Shown piece after piece: positions 47,001 to 57,436 of a stretch of DNA of 64,000 bases. Made by a program: the position numbers and the translations under genes. The notes beneath the pieces were generated by a model. It did no database searches, was not told where the DNA came from, and worked only from the letters and a program-made list of their open reading frames with translations. Position 1 is the stretch's first letter. Every line of letters starts with the position of its first letter. Origin of the DNA: Marinomonas ushuaiensis DSM 15871 (GTDB taxonomy: Bacteria > Pseudomonadota > Gammaproteobacteria > Pseudomonadales > Marinomonadaceae); the NCBI RefSeq assembly GCF_000521805.1, contig NZ_JAMB01000009.1, forward strand, positions 62,001 to 126,000, in the 5' to 3' direction.

Positions 47001-48031
47001 AAAGCTTGGTTTTCTCTAATTGAGTGTTTGATTCTTAAGAAACTCTGGAAACGGTGTTGAGTTATCTCACCTTTTTCTAGGGCTTCAAGAATGGCGCATC
47101 CTGGCTCTTTTTCATGGGCGCAGTCTCTGAATCGGCAGTAGCCAATATGAGGGCGAAATTCTATAAAGCCATTCATTAGTTCATCTTCTGATATATGCCA
47201 CAAACCAAATTCACGTATTCCAGGTGAGTCTATAAGATCTCCACCTTTTGGCATGTGAAATAAACGTGCTGTGGTTGTAGTATGAACACCTTTCTTTCTC
47301 TTTTGTGATAGTTCACCAACTGTGATGTCTATGTCAGGGAGAAGGGTTCCGATAAGGGATGATTTCCCTACGCCTGACTGTCCAACAAAAACACTGGTTT
47401 TATCTTGTAAAAAAGAATAAAGAGACTCCATGCCTTCTTGGTGTTTAATAGAAGTTCGAATGATTTTGTAATTCAAATCTTCGTACGTCTTTAGAAGTTC
47501 ATTGAGATCTGATTGATTGCTTTCGTCTATTAAGTCACACTTATTTAATAATATAACCGGTGGGATTCCAACGGTTTCAGCGGCAACTAGATAACGGTCG
47601 ATTAAATTGGCGTGAGCAACAGGTTCGGCTGCAATGACGACAATAATGTGATCTATATTGGCGGCGACAGGCTTTATTCTGCCATGCATGTCTGGGCGAG
47701 ACAGTGACGTGTTTCTTGGGGTTGTTGCGACAACAACGCCACCTTCGTTTTGTTTTGGACGCCAAACAACTTTGTCGCCCGTTACTAATTGGCCTAAGTT
47801 AGCGCGTAGGTTACAGCGTGTGGAAACACCGATAAATGGTTCTTGCGTACCTTCGACCTCAACTTGGGTGCCAAAATGAGAGATGATGATGCCTTCTGTT
47901 TCAGGGCCGAGGTCTGATGATTGAAGAAGTTCTTCAGCGACATCGCCTCGTTTTTGTGTGCGTTCTACACGCTCTTTTTGAATTCGTTCAATTCGCCAAG
48001 TTTGTTGTTTGGTAAGTTTTCGCTTCGACAT
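46997..48031 (-). CDS. rsgA: Small-subunit biogenesis GTPase RsgA
   Basis: 344-aa circularly permuted GTPase assisting late 30S assembly. N-terminal OB-fold region, G4 NKCD, G1 FVGQSGVGKSSLIG, G3 DSPGIREFGL, then the C-terminal zinc-binding knuckle CRFRDCAHEKEPGC. Divergent from orn across a short shared promoter region, the same arrangement as in other gammaproteobacteria. Confidence 0.95.
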   Translation of the reverse strand: MSKRKLTKQQTWRIERIQKERVERTQKRGDVAEELLQSSDLGPETEGIIISHFGTQVEVEGTQEPFIGVSTRCNLRANLGQLVTGDKVVWRPKQNEGGVVVATTPRNTSLSRPDMHGRIKPVAANIDHIIVVIAAEPVAHANLIDRYLVAAETVGIPPVILLNKCDLIDESNQSDLNELLKTYEDLNYKIIRTSIKHQEGMESLYSFLQDKTSVFVGQSGVGKSSLIGTLLPDIDITVGELSQKRKKGVHTTTTARLFHMPKGGDLIDSPGIREFGLWHISEDELMNGFIEFRPHIGYCRFRDCAHEKEPGCAILEALEKGEITQHRFQSFLRIKHSIRENQAF

Positions 48032-48066
48032 TAGATTCGTCTGGTCATATAGTAAGGCGCATAGAG

Positions 48067-48072
48067 TATAAT
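48067..48072 (+). promoter_or_regulatory. Possible -10 element of orn
   Basis: A perfect TATAAT lies 33 bp upstream of the orn ATG in the rsgA-orn divergent gap. A matching -35 is poor (TGGTCA with a 19-nt spacer), so confidence is limited. Confidence 0.4.
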
Positions 48073-48104
48073 GCTTGGCATTGATAATAAAGGATTTGGA
48101 AGAT

Positions 48105-48671
48105 ATGAGTTTAAATGAAGAGAATTTAGTGTGGATCGATCTGGAAATGACAGGGTTAGATCCAGAAACAGATACGATTATTGAAATCGCGACGGTTGTA
48201 ACGGATAAGCACCTTAACGTGTTGGTGAAAGGTCCTAGCTTTGCTGTGCATCAAGAAAAATCGGTGATGGATGCAATGGATGAGTGGTGTACGCAGCACC
48301 ATGGTGATTCTGGTTTGACGGCAAGGGTTTTGTCTTCGACGATCAGTATGGAGCAAGCAGAAAGGGAGACGATTGAGTTTTTGTCTCAGTATGTGCCCGC
48401 TGGTGTTTCGCCAATATGTGGTAATAGTGTCGGTCAAGATCGCCGTTTTTTGTATCGCTATATGCCGAATCTAGAGCGTTATTTCCATTATCGCTATCTT
48501 GATGTAAGTACCGTGAAAGAGTTGGCGAAACGTTGGAAGCCAGAAGCGTTGGACGGTTTTCAAAAGTCAGGAGCGCATTTGGCGATGGATGATATTTTAG
48601 AATCTATTGGTGAGCTTAAGCATTACCGTCGTACTATGTTTGGTCTAGATGATAAAAGTTTGAGTGAATGA
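48105..48671 (+). CDS. orn: Oligoribonuclease Orn
   Basis: 188-aa DEDDh exonuclease that finishes RNA decay and degrades the dinucleotide pGpG, closing the c-di-GMP breakdown begun by EAL proteins such as the one at 13867-16206. Motifs: [51 protein letters not shown] at 48105 (GGAAGAT upstream) is the standard start; the frame runs 10 codons further up without support. Confidence 0.96.
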   Translation: MSLNEENLVWIDLEMTGLDPETDTIIEIATVVTDKHLNVLVKGPSFAVHQEKSVMDAMDEWCTQHHGDSGLTARVLSSTISMEQAERETIEFLSQYVPAGVSPICGNSVGQDRRFLYRYMPNLERYFHYRYLDVSTVKELAKRWKPEALDGFQKSGAHLAMDDILESIGELKHYRRTMFGLDDKSLSE

Positions 48672-48789
48672 AGCGGTAAGCTAAAAAAGGTTAGGTACGA
48701 AATTTAGGTGAAAGAGTAGGCGCCTTTAACGTTTTGTATCAGTTAGGTGTTTATGTAGTTTGTACTTATGTGTTGGGTGTTGTTGATTT

Positions 48790-49539
48790 TTAGATGAGAG
48801 CGGAAGCGCCATCCCAAATAAGTTTTGTACCTGTTAAAAACAGAAAAAAGTACATGTATTTGAAGAAGGATTCAGTTGGAATTTTATAATGTAACCAAGC
48901 GCCTAGCTGTACTCCTGCATAAGCAAGAGGGGTGAAACAGAGAGACAGTACAATGTTTGATGCATTTAGTTGTCCAAGCATGCCGTATGGGATGAGTTTG
49001 ACGTAGTTGATGGCTGCAAAAATAACAGCTGCGGTGGCAACGTATTGGGTTTTGTCTAAATTGGTTCTAAGTAAGTAGACGCTCATTGGTGGTCCGCCAG
49101 CGTGAGCAATAAAGCTTGTGAAGCCTCCAAGAGCACACCAAAGCTTGCCTATTATTGAGTTGAGTGGTTTTAATTGAGATATTTTATTTTTCTTCGGCCA
49201 TGAATTAATAGTAAAACCAACGGCAATTATACCAACGACAATTTTTAACCATTCTACCGAAAACCATGATGCAGTTAATCCACCGACAATAATGCCTATT
49301 ATAGCGGCCGGAATACATTTTATAAGTTGCTCTGTATTCCATTTTTTCCAGAACTTTTGAACGGTGAAAATGTCCATAACGCAAAGTATTGGAAGCATAA
49401 TTGCTGCGGCAAGAGTAGGCGAAGTCTGGAGTGAAATAAAGGGCACAGCGATAACGCCAAATGCGCCGGAAAAACCACCTTTTGATACGCCAGTTATAAA
49501 GACAGCAATACTAATGAGAGAGATAAGTAACCAGTCCAT
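48790..49539 (-). CDS. TauE/SafE-family anion exporter-like protein
   Basis: 249-aa inner-membrane protein with about seven to eight hydrophobic helices. Family repeats are visible: GVSKGGFSGAFGVIAVPF near the start and GGFTSFIAHAGGPPMSVYLL in the middle (paired G-x-F / H-x-GGP elements). Members export sulphite, sulphoacetate or related anions; substrate unknown. It sits on the minus strand between orn and tsaE, where I would expect queG and nnrD. Confidence 0.85.
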   Translation of the reverse strand: MDWLLISLISIAVFITGVSKGGFSGAFGVIAVPFISLQTSPTLAAAIMLPILCVMDIFTVQKFWKKWNTEQLIKCIPAAIIGIIVGGLTASWFSVEWLKIVVGIIAVGFTINSWPKKNKISQLKPLNSIIGKLWCALGGFTSFIAHAGGPPMSVYLLRTNLDKTQYVATAAVIFAAINYVKLIPYGMLGQLNASNIVLSLCFTPLAYAGVQLGAWLHYKIPTESFFKYMYFFLFLTGTKLIWDGASALI

Positions 49540-49688
49540 AAGAACTCTTTATTTAAAATTATTGTTTTGATTAGTAAAATAGATATTTTTGATTATGAGC
49601 TATCTAGTCTTAATTCAAAAGGTTTCTGTATTAGAATTGTTTGAATGTTTATTTTGCTCTGTTTGAGTGAAAAAAGGGTAAAGATATA

Positions 49689-50159
49689 ATGCAAATAGAA
49701 AAAGAAGTTTACGGTGAAGAGGCAATGGAAAAGTTGGGAGAAGCTTTTTCGTCTTCATTGCGTGACGGTGGTGTTGTCTATCTTGAAGGCGATTTGGGAA
49801 TGGGGAAAACCACTTTAGTAAGAGGTGTTCTGCGTGGCCTAGAATATCAAGGGCCAGTTAAGAGTCCAACTTATACGATTGTTGAGCCTTATGAATTGGA
49901 TGCTTTGGAGGTGTTTCATTTTGATTTATATCGTGTAACGGATCCTGAAGAGTTAGAGTATATGGGGATCCGTGACTACTTTAATGATGGTGGCTTGTGT
50001 TTGATTGAGTGGGCTGAAATGGGTGAAGGCGTGCTCGCAGAAGCAGACGTTATTGTCTCCTTGAGCTTAATAAATCAAGGTCGACATGTCTCATTAGAAG
50101 CGAAAACCCCAAAAGGTAATGATATTCTAAATGCTGCGCGAGGTGCTATAGCGTCTTGA
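49689..50159 (+). CDS. tsaE: tRNA t6A synthesis ATPase TsaE
   Basis: 156-aa ATPase of the TsaBDE complex that installs t6A37 in tRNA. Walker A EGDLGMGKTTLVRG, then SPTYTIVEPYE, VFHFDLYRVTDPEELEYMGI and IEWAEMG are the family core. First gene of the block tsaE-amiB-mutL-miaA-hfq-hflX-hflKC; an AGGG site precedes the ATG. Confidence 0.94.
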   Translation: MQIEKEVYGEEAMEKLGEAFSSSLRDGGVVYLEGDLGMGKTTLVRGVLRGLEYQGPVKSPTYTIVEPYELDALEVFHFDLYRVTDPEELEYMGIRDYFNDGGLCLIEWAEMGEGVLAEADVIVSLSLINQGRHVSLEAKTPKGNDILNAARGAIAS

Positions 50160-50245
50160 TGTATAGAGGTCTTTACTATAAGTAAGATTGAGATCCACTT
50201 AATCAGCAGTTATAGTGGAGTACATATACTAGCTAGCTGTCTGAT

Positions 50246-51574
50246 ATGCATACTAAATTTCGTAATAATCTTTTTATTTTTCTTGGTTTTATTTTATTTT
50301 TTGTACCTTTAAGTGCGTTTTCTGCAGAGGTTCGAGATATTCGTGTTGCTCAGCAAGAAGGCGTGACGCGTCTTGTTTTTGAGCTTTCTGAAACAGCAGA
50401 ACATCGCCTTTTTCCTCTTTCAAATCCTGATCGTATTGTGTTGGATTTAGGTGGTGTGGATCTAAGTAATTCAGTTGTTAACGGGTTATCTGCTATATCT
50501 TCCGGTGTTTTGATGCGAGTCCGTTATGCCAAGCGAGATAATGGTGTGCGTTTCGTTTTAGACTTGTCTCAAGCTGCAAAAGCCAAAAGTACGGTTTTAT
50601 CTTCGAATGGCACCTATGGGCCGCGTATTTTAATTGAGCTTGAATATGGAGATCGAAAACCAGCAACGGTTGTCAAAAGCTTGGCGAATTTATCCAAAGA
50701 GAAGCGCGACATAGTGATTGTTATTGATCCAGGTCATGGGGGGAAAGATCCGGGTGCTTTAGGTCAATACAGTGTTCGAGAGAAAGATATTGTTCTATCT
50801 ATCGCTAAAGAGTTGGCAAGTCGTATTAGTGCGGTTGATGGTTTCAAGGCGGTGTTGACGCGATCAACGGATGTGTATCTTAAGTTGCGAGATCGATCCA
50901 AAGTAGCTCGTGAGGCAAATGCTGATTTGATGATCTCTGTGCATGCGGACGCATTTACAAAAGCCAGTGCAAGTGGCGCTTCTGTTTGGGCGCTATCGTT
51001 AAGCGGAAAAAGCTCTGAAATGGGGCGTTGGCTAGCAAGTCAGGAGAATTCTGCTGATTTGGTTGGTGGTATTTCGTTAGATGATAAGGATCAATTGTTG
51101 GCAGAAGTTTTGTTGGATATGTCTATGAATTCGACGATTCAAATGAGCTTGAATGTCGGCGAAAGTGTTTTGGGGCAAATGCGAGGTGTTGCAAAACTGC
51201 ATAAAAACAGTGTTCAGCAAGCTGGTTTTGTGGTGTTGAAATCCCCAGATATTCCTTCTATTTTGATTGAGACGGGTTTTGTTTCAAATAAGATAGAGGC
51301 AAAGAATTTGTCTAGTAGAAATTACAGAGTGAAGTTGGCAGCTTCAATATCAAAAGGTGTTATTGAATATTTTACTAAAAATGCACCCGATGGAACCTTA
51401 GTCGCTTGGAAGCAAAACAGTCACTCTGATTATATTTATACAGTTGGGAAAGGTGATACCTTATCTGAAATTGCTCGGCGCAACCAAGTCTCACTTGGTG
51501 TATTGCGTCAAGCGAACAGTCTCAAAAATGATGTTATATGGATAGGTCAAAAACTGGTTATTCCTGCCGGATAA
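50246..51574 (+). CDS. amiB: N-acetylmuramoyl-L-alanine amidase AmiB/AmiC type with LysM
   Basis: 442-aa periplasmic amidase splitting daughter-cell peptidoglycan. Sec signal (about 1-26, ending PLSAFSA), AMIN domain (about 28-125), zinc-dependent Amidase_3 domain (about 150-375: VIDPGHGGKDPGALG, Glu in VREKDIVLSIA, His in SVHADAF, ILIETGFVSN) and a C-terminal LysM (YTVGKGDTLSEIARRNQVS). Same place as amiB next to mutL in E. coli. No good ribosome-binding site is visible; coupling to tsaE is possible. Confidence 0.93.
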   Translation: MHTKFRNNLFIFLGFILFFVPLSAFSAEVRDIRVAQQEGVTRLVFELSETAEHRLFPLSNPDRIVLDLGGVDLSNSVVNGLSAISSGVLMRVRYAKRDNGVRFVLDLSQAAKAKSTVLSSNGTYGPRILIELEYGDRKPATVVKSLANLSKEKRDIVIVIDPGHGGKDPGALGQYSVREKDIVLSIAKELASRISAVDGFKAVLTRSTDVYLKLRDRSKVAREANADLMISVHADAFTKASASGASVWALSLSGKSSEMGRWLASQENSADLVGGISLDDKDQLLAEVLLDMSMNSTIQMSLNVGESVLGQMRGVAKLHKNSVQQAGFVVLKSPDIPSILIETGFVSNKIEAKNLSSRNYRVKLAASISKGVIEYFTKNAPDGTLVAWKQNSHSDYIYTVGKGDTLSEIARRNQVSLGVLRQANSLKNDVIWIGQKLVIPAG

Positions 51575-51628
51575 AATCCAATTTTATTTCTAACTGACGG
51601 TTAGAGGTATTTCTATTGAAGGTCTTTC

Positions 51629-53554
51629 ATGCAAAGAATAAATCTTTTATCACCACGTTTAGCTAACCAAATTGCTGCAGGTGAGGTGGTTGAACGACCA
51701 GCTTCTGTAGTGAAGGAGTTACTTGAAAATAGTTTGGATGCGGGTGCTTCACAGCTTGATATTGATGTTGAGCAGGGTGGTGTCCGCCGTATCAAAATTC
51801 GAGATAATGGTACTGGAATCGTCAAAGATGACTTGTCTTTGGCTTTAAGTCGCCATGCAACCAGTAAAATCATTACATTGGATGATTTGGAGGCGGTTCG
51901 TACTTTAGGTTTTCGTGGTGAGGCTCTGGCAAGTATCAGTTCTGTTTCCAGGATGCATTTGACTTCTCAGGCGGAAGATGAAACGGAGGCTTGGCGTGTT
52001 GAGGCTGAAGGTAAAGATATGGCAGCGGCGATTCGCCCAGCTTCGCATCCGCAAGGCACAACAATTGATGTGCGAGATTTGTTTTTCAATACACCCGCGC
52101 GTCGTAAGTTTTTGCGTACAGAAAAGACTGAATTTACTCATCTTGAAGAGGTGGTGAAGCGACTGGCGTTGAGTCGTTATGAAACAGGCTTTCGGTTGAG
52201 TCATAATGGCAAACAAGTATATGACCTTCGTCCTGTAACCGATCAGCTTCATGCTGAGCATAGACTTGCGACCTTGTTGGGTAAAAAATTCATTGAAAAT
52301 TCTTTGACGCTTGATGTTGAGGCTGCTGGGTTGCGTTTATGGGGGTGGATTGGTTTGCCAACATTTTCCCGTTCTCAGGCGGATCTTCAGTACTTCTTTG
52401 TGAATGGTCGAGTTGTTAAGGATAAACTGGTAGCTCATGCGGTTCGTCAGGCTTATCGTGATGTTTTGTATAATGGTCGTCACCCTACCTTTGTTTTGTA
52501 CCTTGAATTGGATCCTTCCACTGTTGATGTGAACGTACATCCGACTAAGCATGAAGTTCGCTTTCGTGATGGTCGTTTGGTGCATGATTTCTTATTTAGC
52601 CGAATACATAAAGCCATTGCAGATGTTCGACCTGAATCTGACGGTGCTCCAACAGGTGTGCAGAATGACAGTTTATCGAGTGTATCTGCACTTAACGAGT
52701 CACAGATAAAAGAGCAGTCCGCTTTACCATTATCAAATCATCCCGCTTCAAATAGTATGGATTGGATGCGAACAACGCAAAGCTCTCCAGCCTTGAATGA
52801 GGTTCATAGTCAACTTGATGGGATGCGTCAACTTTCTGATTATGCGCAAGGTTATGCTTCTAATGCTGAAGTGGTTGACCCTGAAACCGGTGAAATAAAG
52901 GAATCTACTTCTCTGCGTTCTTTGGGAAATGATAATGCTTTGTATGTTCAAGAAGTGGGCTATCAGGCGGTTCCACCATTGGGTTTTGCTGTAGCTCAAT
53001 TGCATGGGGTGTATATACTTTCTGAAAGTGAGCAGGGGCTTATTTTGGTAGATATGCATGCGGCTCATGAGCGTATTGTTTACGAGAGAATGAAAACGGC
53101 TTTTTATCAAAAAAACATTTCATCTCAGCCTTTGCTAGTGCCAATCAATGTTGCTGTGTCACAAAGTGAGGCGGATTTGGTTGAAGAAAGTAGTGCTGTC
53201 TTTGAGTCGTTTGGTTTTCGCGTAGAGCGGACTGGGTTAGAAAGCGTCATGGTCCGCGAAGTGCCTGTTATTTTGATTCGTGGTGATGTTGAAGGGCTTG
53301 TTCGTGATGTGATTAGTGATTTAGCCGCCAATGGTATATCTGATCTTATAGAATCTCGTGCTAACGAGTTGATGGCTTCTATGGCGTGTCATGGCGCTAT
53401 TCGTGCTAATCGTAAACTAACGATTTCAGAAATGAACAGTCTACTTCGAGATATGGAAATAACAGAGCGAAGTGGGCAGTGTAACCATGGTCGACCAACT
53501 TGGGCGCATTTAAGTATGTCTGATTTGGATAAACTCTTTTTGAGAGGGCGATAA
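51629..53554 (+). CDS. mutL: DNA mismatch repair protein MutL
   Basis: 641-aa GHKL ATPase linking MutS to MutH/UvrD-type downstream steps. ATP-site motifs: [48 protein letters not shown] and [17 protein letters not shown] linker (about 345-440) precedes the C-terminal dimerisation domain. The endonuclease motif DQHAAxER of other lineages reads DMHAAHERI here with no QHxAxE-type metal site following, consistent with a non-nicking MutL. Confidence 0.96.
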   Translation: MQRINLLSPRLANQIAAGEVVERPASVVKELLENSLDAGASQLDIDVEQGGVRRIKIRDNGTGIVKDDLSLALSRHATSKIITLDDLEAVRTLGFRGEALASISSVSRMHLTSQAEDETEAWRVEAEGKDMAAAIRPASHPQGTTIDVRDLFFNTPARRKFLRTEKTEFTHLEEVVKRLALSRYETGFRLSHNGKQVYDLRPVTDQLHAEHRLATLLGKKFIENSLTLDVEAAGLRLWGWIGLPTFSRSQADLQYFFVNGRVVKDKLVAHAVRQAYRDVLYNGRHPTFVLYLELDPSTVDVNVHPTKHEVRFRDGRLVHDFLFSRIHKAIADVRPESDGAPTGVQNDSLSSVSALNESQIKEQSALPLSNHPASNSMDWMRTTQSSPALNEVHSQLDGMRQLSDYAQGYASNAEVVDPETGEIKESTSLRSLGNDNALYVQEVGYQAVPPLGFAVAQLHGVYILSESEQGLILVDMHAAHERIVYERMKTAFYQKNISSQPLLVPINVAVSQSEADLVEESSAVFESFGFRVERTGLESVMVREVPVILIRGDVEGLVRDVISDLAANGISDLIESRANELMASMACHGAIRANRKLTISEMNSLLRDMEITERSGQCNHGRPTWAHLSMSDLDKLFLRGR

Positions 53555-53555
53555 G

Positions 53556-54488
53556 ATGACAAAACCATATGTTGTTTGTTTGATGGGTCCGACAGCCTCA
53601 GGGAAAACAGGATTAGCAGTAGAATTGGCTGAAAATCATAATTTCGAAATTATCAGTGTGGATTCTGCTTTGGTATACAAAGGGATGGACATTGGGACGG
53701 CAAAGCCGGATGCCGCTTTACTGGCAAGAGCACCTCATAGGCTGATTGATATTATTGATCCGCTCGAATCTTATTCGGCTGCGGATTTTGTAACAGATGC
53801 TGTAGAGCAAGCACAAGAGATTTTATCAAAAGATAAAACGCCTCTTTTGGTTGGCGGTACTATGATGTACTTCAATGCTTTGCAGAAGGGCTTGGCTGAG
53901 ATGCCAAATGCTAATTTGGCATTGCGTGCTGAGATTGAGCAGGAGGCTTTGATTAAAGGGTGGGCGGCTTTACATGAAGAGTTGCAAAAAATTGACCCTG
54001 ATGCGGCTTTACGCATCCATCCTAATGATCCTCAACGATTGCAAAGGGCGCTTGAGGTTTATCGTTTAACGGGAAAATCCATGACTCAGCTTTGGTCTGA
54101 GCAGAGCAGTGTTTCTTTGCCTTTTGATATGATTAATATGGCAGTGATGCCGCAAGAAAGAAGTGTTCTTCATGAACGTATTGAACAGCGTTTCTATGAA
54201 ATGATGGAGCAAGGCTTTTTGGCAGAAGTTGAAGGTCTTTATCATCGCGGTGATTTGTCAGTTGATATGCCGTCTATGCGTTGTGTCGGTTATAGGCAGT
54301 TGTGGCAGTATTTAAATGGTGATGATTTGCTAGAAGATGCTATCTTTAAAGGCATCGTAGCTTCTCGTCAGTTAGCCAAAAGGCAGCTTACTTGGCTGAG
54401 AGGGTGGGAAGAACTGATGGTTTTTGATAGTTTATCGAAAGATCTTGTGCCTGAGGCCTTGAATTATATAGAAAGCAGGATTATATAG
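53556..54488 (+). CDS. miaA: tRNA dimethylallyltransferase MiaA
   Basis: 310 aa; adds the isopentenyl group at A37 of tRNAs reading UNN codons. P-loop [14 protein letters not shown], then [39 protein letters not shown], and the tRNA-contact block [12 protein letters not shown]. It begins 2 bp after mutL stops. Confidence 0.96.
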   Translation: MTKPYVVCLMGPTASGKTGLAVELAENHNFEIISVDSALVYKGMDIGTAKPDAALLARAPHRLIDIIDPLESYSAADFVTDAVEQAQEILSKDKTPLLVGGTMMYFNALQKGLAEMPNANLALRAEIEQEALIKGWAALHEELQKIDPDAALRIHPNDPQRLQRALEVYRLTGKSMTQLWSEQSSVSLPFDMINMAVMPQERSVLHERIEQRFYEMMEQGFLAEVEGLYHRGDLSVDMPSMRCVGYRQLWQYLNGDDLLEDAIFKGIVASRQLAKRQLTWLRGWEELMVFDSLSKDLVPEALNYIESRII

Positions 54489-54577
54489 GGGAAATGGATA
54501 AAAATTTGGTGTAGTATCTACAAGATTGTTTTATCAATATTTAATTTTATATTTATCGCTTGCTTAAGGAGATTCCA

Positions 54578-54823
54578 ATGTCAAAAGGGCAATCATTACA
54601 AGACCCTTATCTAAATATTCTACGTAAAGAAAGAGTGCCTGTGTCTATCTTTCTTGTTAATGGAATTAAACTTCAAGGACAAATTGAATCATTTGATCAA
54701 TTCGTGATTCTTTTGAAAAATACAGTAAGTCAAATGGTATACAAACATGCTATTTCTACTGTTGTCCCTTCTCGCACAATTAATGTGCCTGCTCCTGAAC
54801 AGCAAGCAAACGAAGCTGAATAG
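54578..54823 (+). CDS. hfq: RNA chaperone Hfq
   Basis: 81-aa hexameric Sm-like protein. Sm1 ([38 protein letters not shown]) and Sm2 ([13 protein letters not shown]) are complete, including the residues that bind U-rich RNA 3' ends; the C-terminal tail is short (about 16 residues). ATG at 54578 has an AAGGAG site; an upstream TTG is unlikely. A candidate sRNA partner lies at 23618-23735 in this same window. Confidence 0.97.
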   Translation: MSKGQSLQDPYLNILRKERVPVSIFLVNGIKLQGQIESFDQFVILLKNTVSQMVYKHAISTVVPSRTINVPAPEQQANEAE

Positions 54824-54858
54824 TTTGCCTCTGATATGGCAAGCTGAGGAATATTCTA

Positions 54859-56148
54859 TTGTTTTTTGAACGTCCAGATAGTGGTGATGTGGCTGTGCTG
54901 GTTCATATAGATTTTCATGATAAGAATGAGTCTTATGGTCCGGAAGAGTTCGTTGAACTTGCTATTTCTGCTGGCGCTGACCCTGTTGCTGTTGTTACAG
55001 GTTCACGTCAGCGCCCAGATGCTCGGTATTTTATTGGTACTGGTAAGCTAGCCGAAATAAAAGATATTGTTGATCGAGAAGAGGCGGAAGTGGTTCTTTT
55101 TGATCATGCTTTATCTCCTTCCCAAGAACGTAATCTTGAAAGTATTTTGCAGTGTCGGGTGTTGGATCGTACTGGTCTGATTTTGGATATTTTTGCTCAA
55201 CGTGCACGAACTCATGAAGGTAAGTTGCAAGTCGAACTTGCCCAGTTACAGCATATGTCTACTCGTCTTATTCGTGGTTGGACGCATCTTGAGCGCCAGA
55301 AAGGCGGTATTGGTATGCGTGGGCCTGGTGAGACTCAATTAGAGACTGACCGTAGATTGTTGCGAGAGCGTATTAAAGCTATTCAAAAAAGATTGAGTAA
55401 AGTAGGTTCTCAGCGAGATCAAAATCGCCGTTCTCGTTCTCGATCTGAAGTTCCAACCGTTTCTTTGGTTGGCTACACTAATGCTGGTAAGTCTACTTTG
55501 TTTAACCGTGCGACTGGTGCTGAGGTTTATGCGGCAGATCAATTATTTGCTACGCTTGATCCTACGCTAAGGCGCTTAGATGTCGAGCAGATTGGCTCAA
55601 TTGTTCTGGCGGATACTGTTGGCTTTATTCGACAGCTTCCACATAGGTTGATTAAAGCCTTTCAGGCTACTCTCAAGGAGTCTTCTGAAGCGGATTTGTT
55701 GTTGCATATTGTTGATGCTGCTGATATTTCTCGTGATGAAAACATGGCTCATGTTGATTCTGTATTGGAGGAGATCGGGGCTAGTGAGGTGCCAACATTG
55801 AAAGTTTTCAATAAAATTGATGCTCTAGAAACGGCTGAACCGCGTATAGATCGAGATGTTGACGGGAACCCTTATAGAGTTTGGTTGTCTGCTCGTGATG
55901 GGCAAGGTATTGACTTACTTAAGCAAGCGATAGCAGAACTGCTTTCAGAGGATGTTTTTAATGAGACACTTTCATTATCTAATGAGTCGGGTCGTTTAAG
56001 AGCGATGTTGTTTGAGCATGGTGCTGTTAGATCGGAGCGTTTTGATGAAACGGGTCGATCTGTTCTTGAAGTGAGATTACCTAAAAAAGATTATTTGCAA
56101 ATTTTAGCGCGTGCTGAATTATCTGAGAATCAGATACAGACTGCATAA
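54859..56148 (+). CDS. hflX: Ribosome-rescue GTPase HflX
   Basis: 429-aa GTPase that splits stalled ribosomes. N-terminal nucleotide-binding domain (FIGTGKLAEIKDIV, VVLFDHALSPSQERNLE), central Gly-rich segment GGIGMRGPGETQLETDRR, G domain G1 GYTNAGKST, G3 DTVGF, G4 NKID. It begins at TTG, with GAGG 9 nt upstream; the MLFFERPDSG-type start is standard, so TTG is credible. Confidence 0.95.
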   Translation: MFFERPDSGDVAVLVHIDFHDKNESYGPEEFVELAISAGADPVAVVTGSRQRPDARYFIGTGKLAEIKDIVDREEAEVVLFDHALSPSQERNLESILQCRVLDRTGLILDIFAQRARTHEGKLQVELAQLQHMSTRLIRGWTHLERQKGGIGMRGPGETQLETDRRLLRERIKAIQKRLSKVGSQRDQNRRSRSRSEVPTVSLVGYTNAGKSTLFNRATGAEVYAADQLFATLDPTLRRLDVEQIGSIVLADTVGFIRQLPHRLIKAFQATLKESSEADLLLHIVDAADISRDENMAHVDSVLEEIGASEVPTLKVFNKIDALETAEPRIDRDVDGNPYRVWLSARDGQGIDLLKQAIAELLSEDVFNETLSLSNESGRLRAMLFEHGAVRSERFDETGRSVLEVRLPKKDYLQILARAELSENQIQTA

Positions 56149-56188
56149 ATTGCGTAGGATTATCATTAAAATAAAGTGGAGATGTAGT

Positions 56189-57436
56189 ATGGCCTGGAAT
56201 GAACCGGGTAATAACGACAAAGATCCATGGAATCCAGATAAAAACCGTAATAATGGTTCTGGGCGTCCGGATGCTGATCGTGAAAAAGATACCGAAAAGA
56301 ATGATCCTTGGGGTCGTCCATCAGGTGGAAAAGAGCAAGGTCCTCCGGATCTTGATGAAGCTTTTCAGAAGCTAATGGGCATGCTTGGCGTTAAGAAAGG
56401 TCGCAAAGCAGGTGGTCCTAATAATGGTGGTTCAGGTATGTCAGGGAAATTAGGAGGTGGTTTAATTGCTATTATTCTAATTGCGCTGATTGCATTGTGG
56501 GCTTCTACTGGTGTCTATCAGGTTGATCAGCAAGAGCGTGGTGTTGTGCTTCGTTTAGGTAAATATCATTCTACTGTGATGCCGGGTCTTCATTGGAATC
56601 CACCTATGATTGATTCAGTGAGTAAGGTGAACGTGACTAAAGTTCGTTCACATGATCATAAAGCATTAATGCTTACGGTTGATGATGCGATTGTTGAGGT
56701 TGGTGTTTCAGTTCAGTACTCAGTTCAGGATCCTAAAGACTTTTTGATCAATGTTCGTAATCCTGAGGAGTCCTTGGCTCAGGCTACTGAAAGTGCATTG
56801 CGTCATGTTGTTGGTAGTTCAGAGATGGATCAAATTTTAACGGAAGGTCGTGAATTACTAGCGGCAGAAGTGAAAACGCGTCTCCAAGATTACAGTACAG
56901 CCTACGGTACAGGTTTATTGATTTCGAAAGTTAACGTTGAAAATACTCAAGCGCCAAATCAGGTGCAAGAAGCGTTTGATGATGTTATCAAAGCGAAAGA
57001 GGATGAGTTGCGAGTTCGTAATGAAGCTGAATCTTACGCTAACGGTATTATCCCTGAGGCTCGTGGTCGTGCGCAGCGTATTCGTGAGGAGGCTGAAGCT
57101 TACCGATCTGAAATAGTTGCTCGTGCGAGTGGTCAGGCGGATCGTTTTGATCGCTTGTATCGTGAGTATGTTAAGGCGCCAGAAGTGACTCGTCGTCGTT
57201 TATATATTGAAACGATGGAGTCGGTTTATAAAGGTGTGAATAAGGTTGTAGTTGATACTGAGGGTGGAAATAACATGATGTATTTACCTTTGGATCAATT
57301 GATGAAGCAGCGTCCTGGTTCCTCTGATGGGACTGGGTCTAACGGTGCTGGAAATATTGGGACACTAACGGATCAAGTGATTGAAGAGATTCGTAAACGT
57401 CAAGGTACAACAGTTCGTAGAGAGGGCAGAAACTAA
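56189..57436 (+). CDS. hflK: FtsH modulator HflK
   Basis: 415-aa inner-membrane SPFH protein; with HflC it encloses FtsH and tunes proteolysis. Gly/Asp/Asn-rich N-terminal segment, single TM (GGLIAIILIALIALWASTGVYQV) then the SPFH domain (DQQERGVVLRLGKYHSTVMPGLHWNPPMI) and a long helical region. ATG at 56189 has GGAG 7 nt upstream; the frame's earlier start lies inside hflX. Stop overlaps hflC start by 1 base (TAATG). Confidence 0.95.
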   Translation: MAWNEPGNNDKDPWNPDKNRNNGSGRPDADREKDTEKNDPWGRPSGGKEQGPPDLDEAFQKLMGMLGVKKGRKAGGPNNGGSGMSGKLGGGLIAIILIALIALWASTGVYQVDQQERGVVLRLGKYHSTVMPGLHWNPPMIDSVSKVNVTKVRSHDHKALMLTVDDAIVEVGVSVQYSVQDPKDFLINVRNPEESLAQATESALRHVVGSSEMDQILTEGRELLAAEVKTRLQDYSTAYGTGLLISKVNVENTQAPNQVQEAFDDVIKAKEDELRVRNEAESYANGIIPEARGRAQRIREEAEAYRSEIVARASGQADRFDRLYREYVKAPEVTRRRLYIETMESVYKGVNKVVVDTEGGNNMMYLPLDQLMKQRPGSSDGTGSNGAGNIGTLTDQVIEEIRKRQGTTVRREGRN

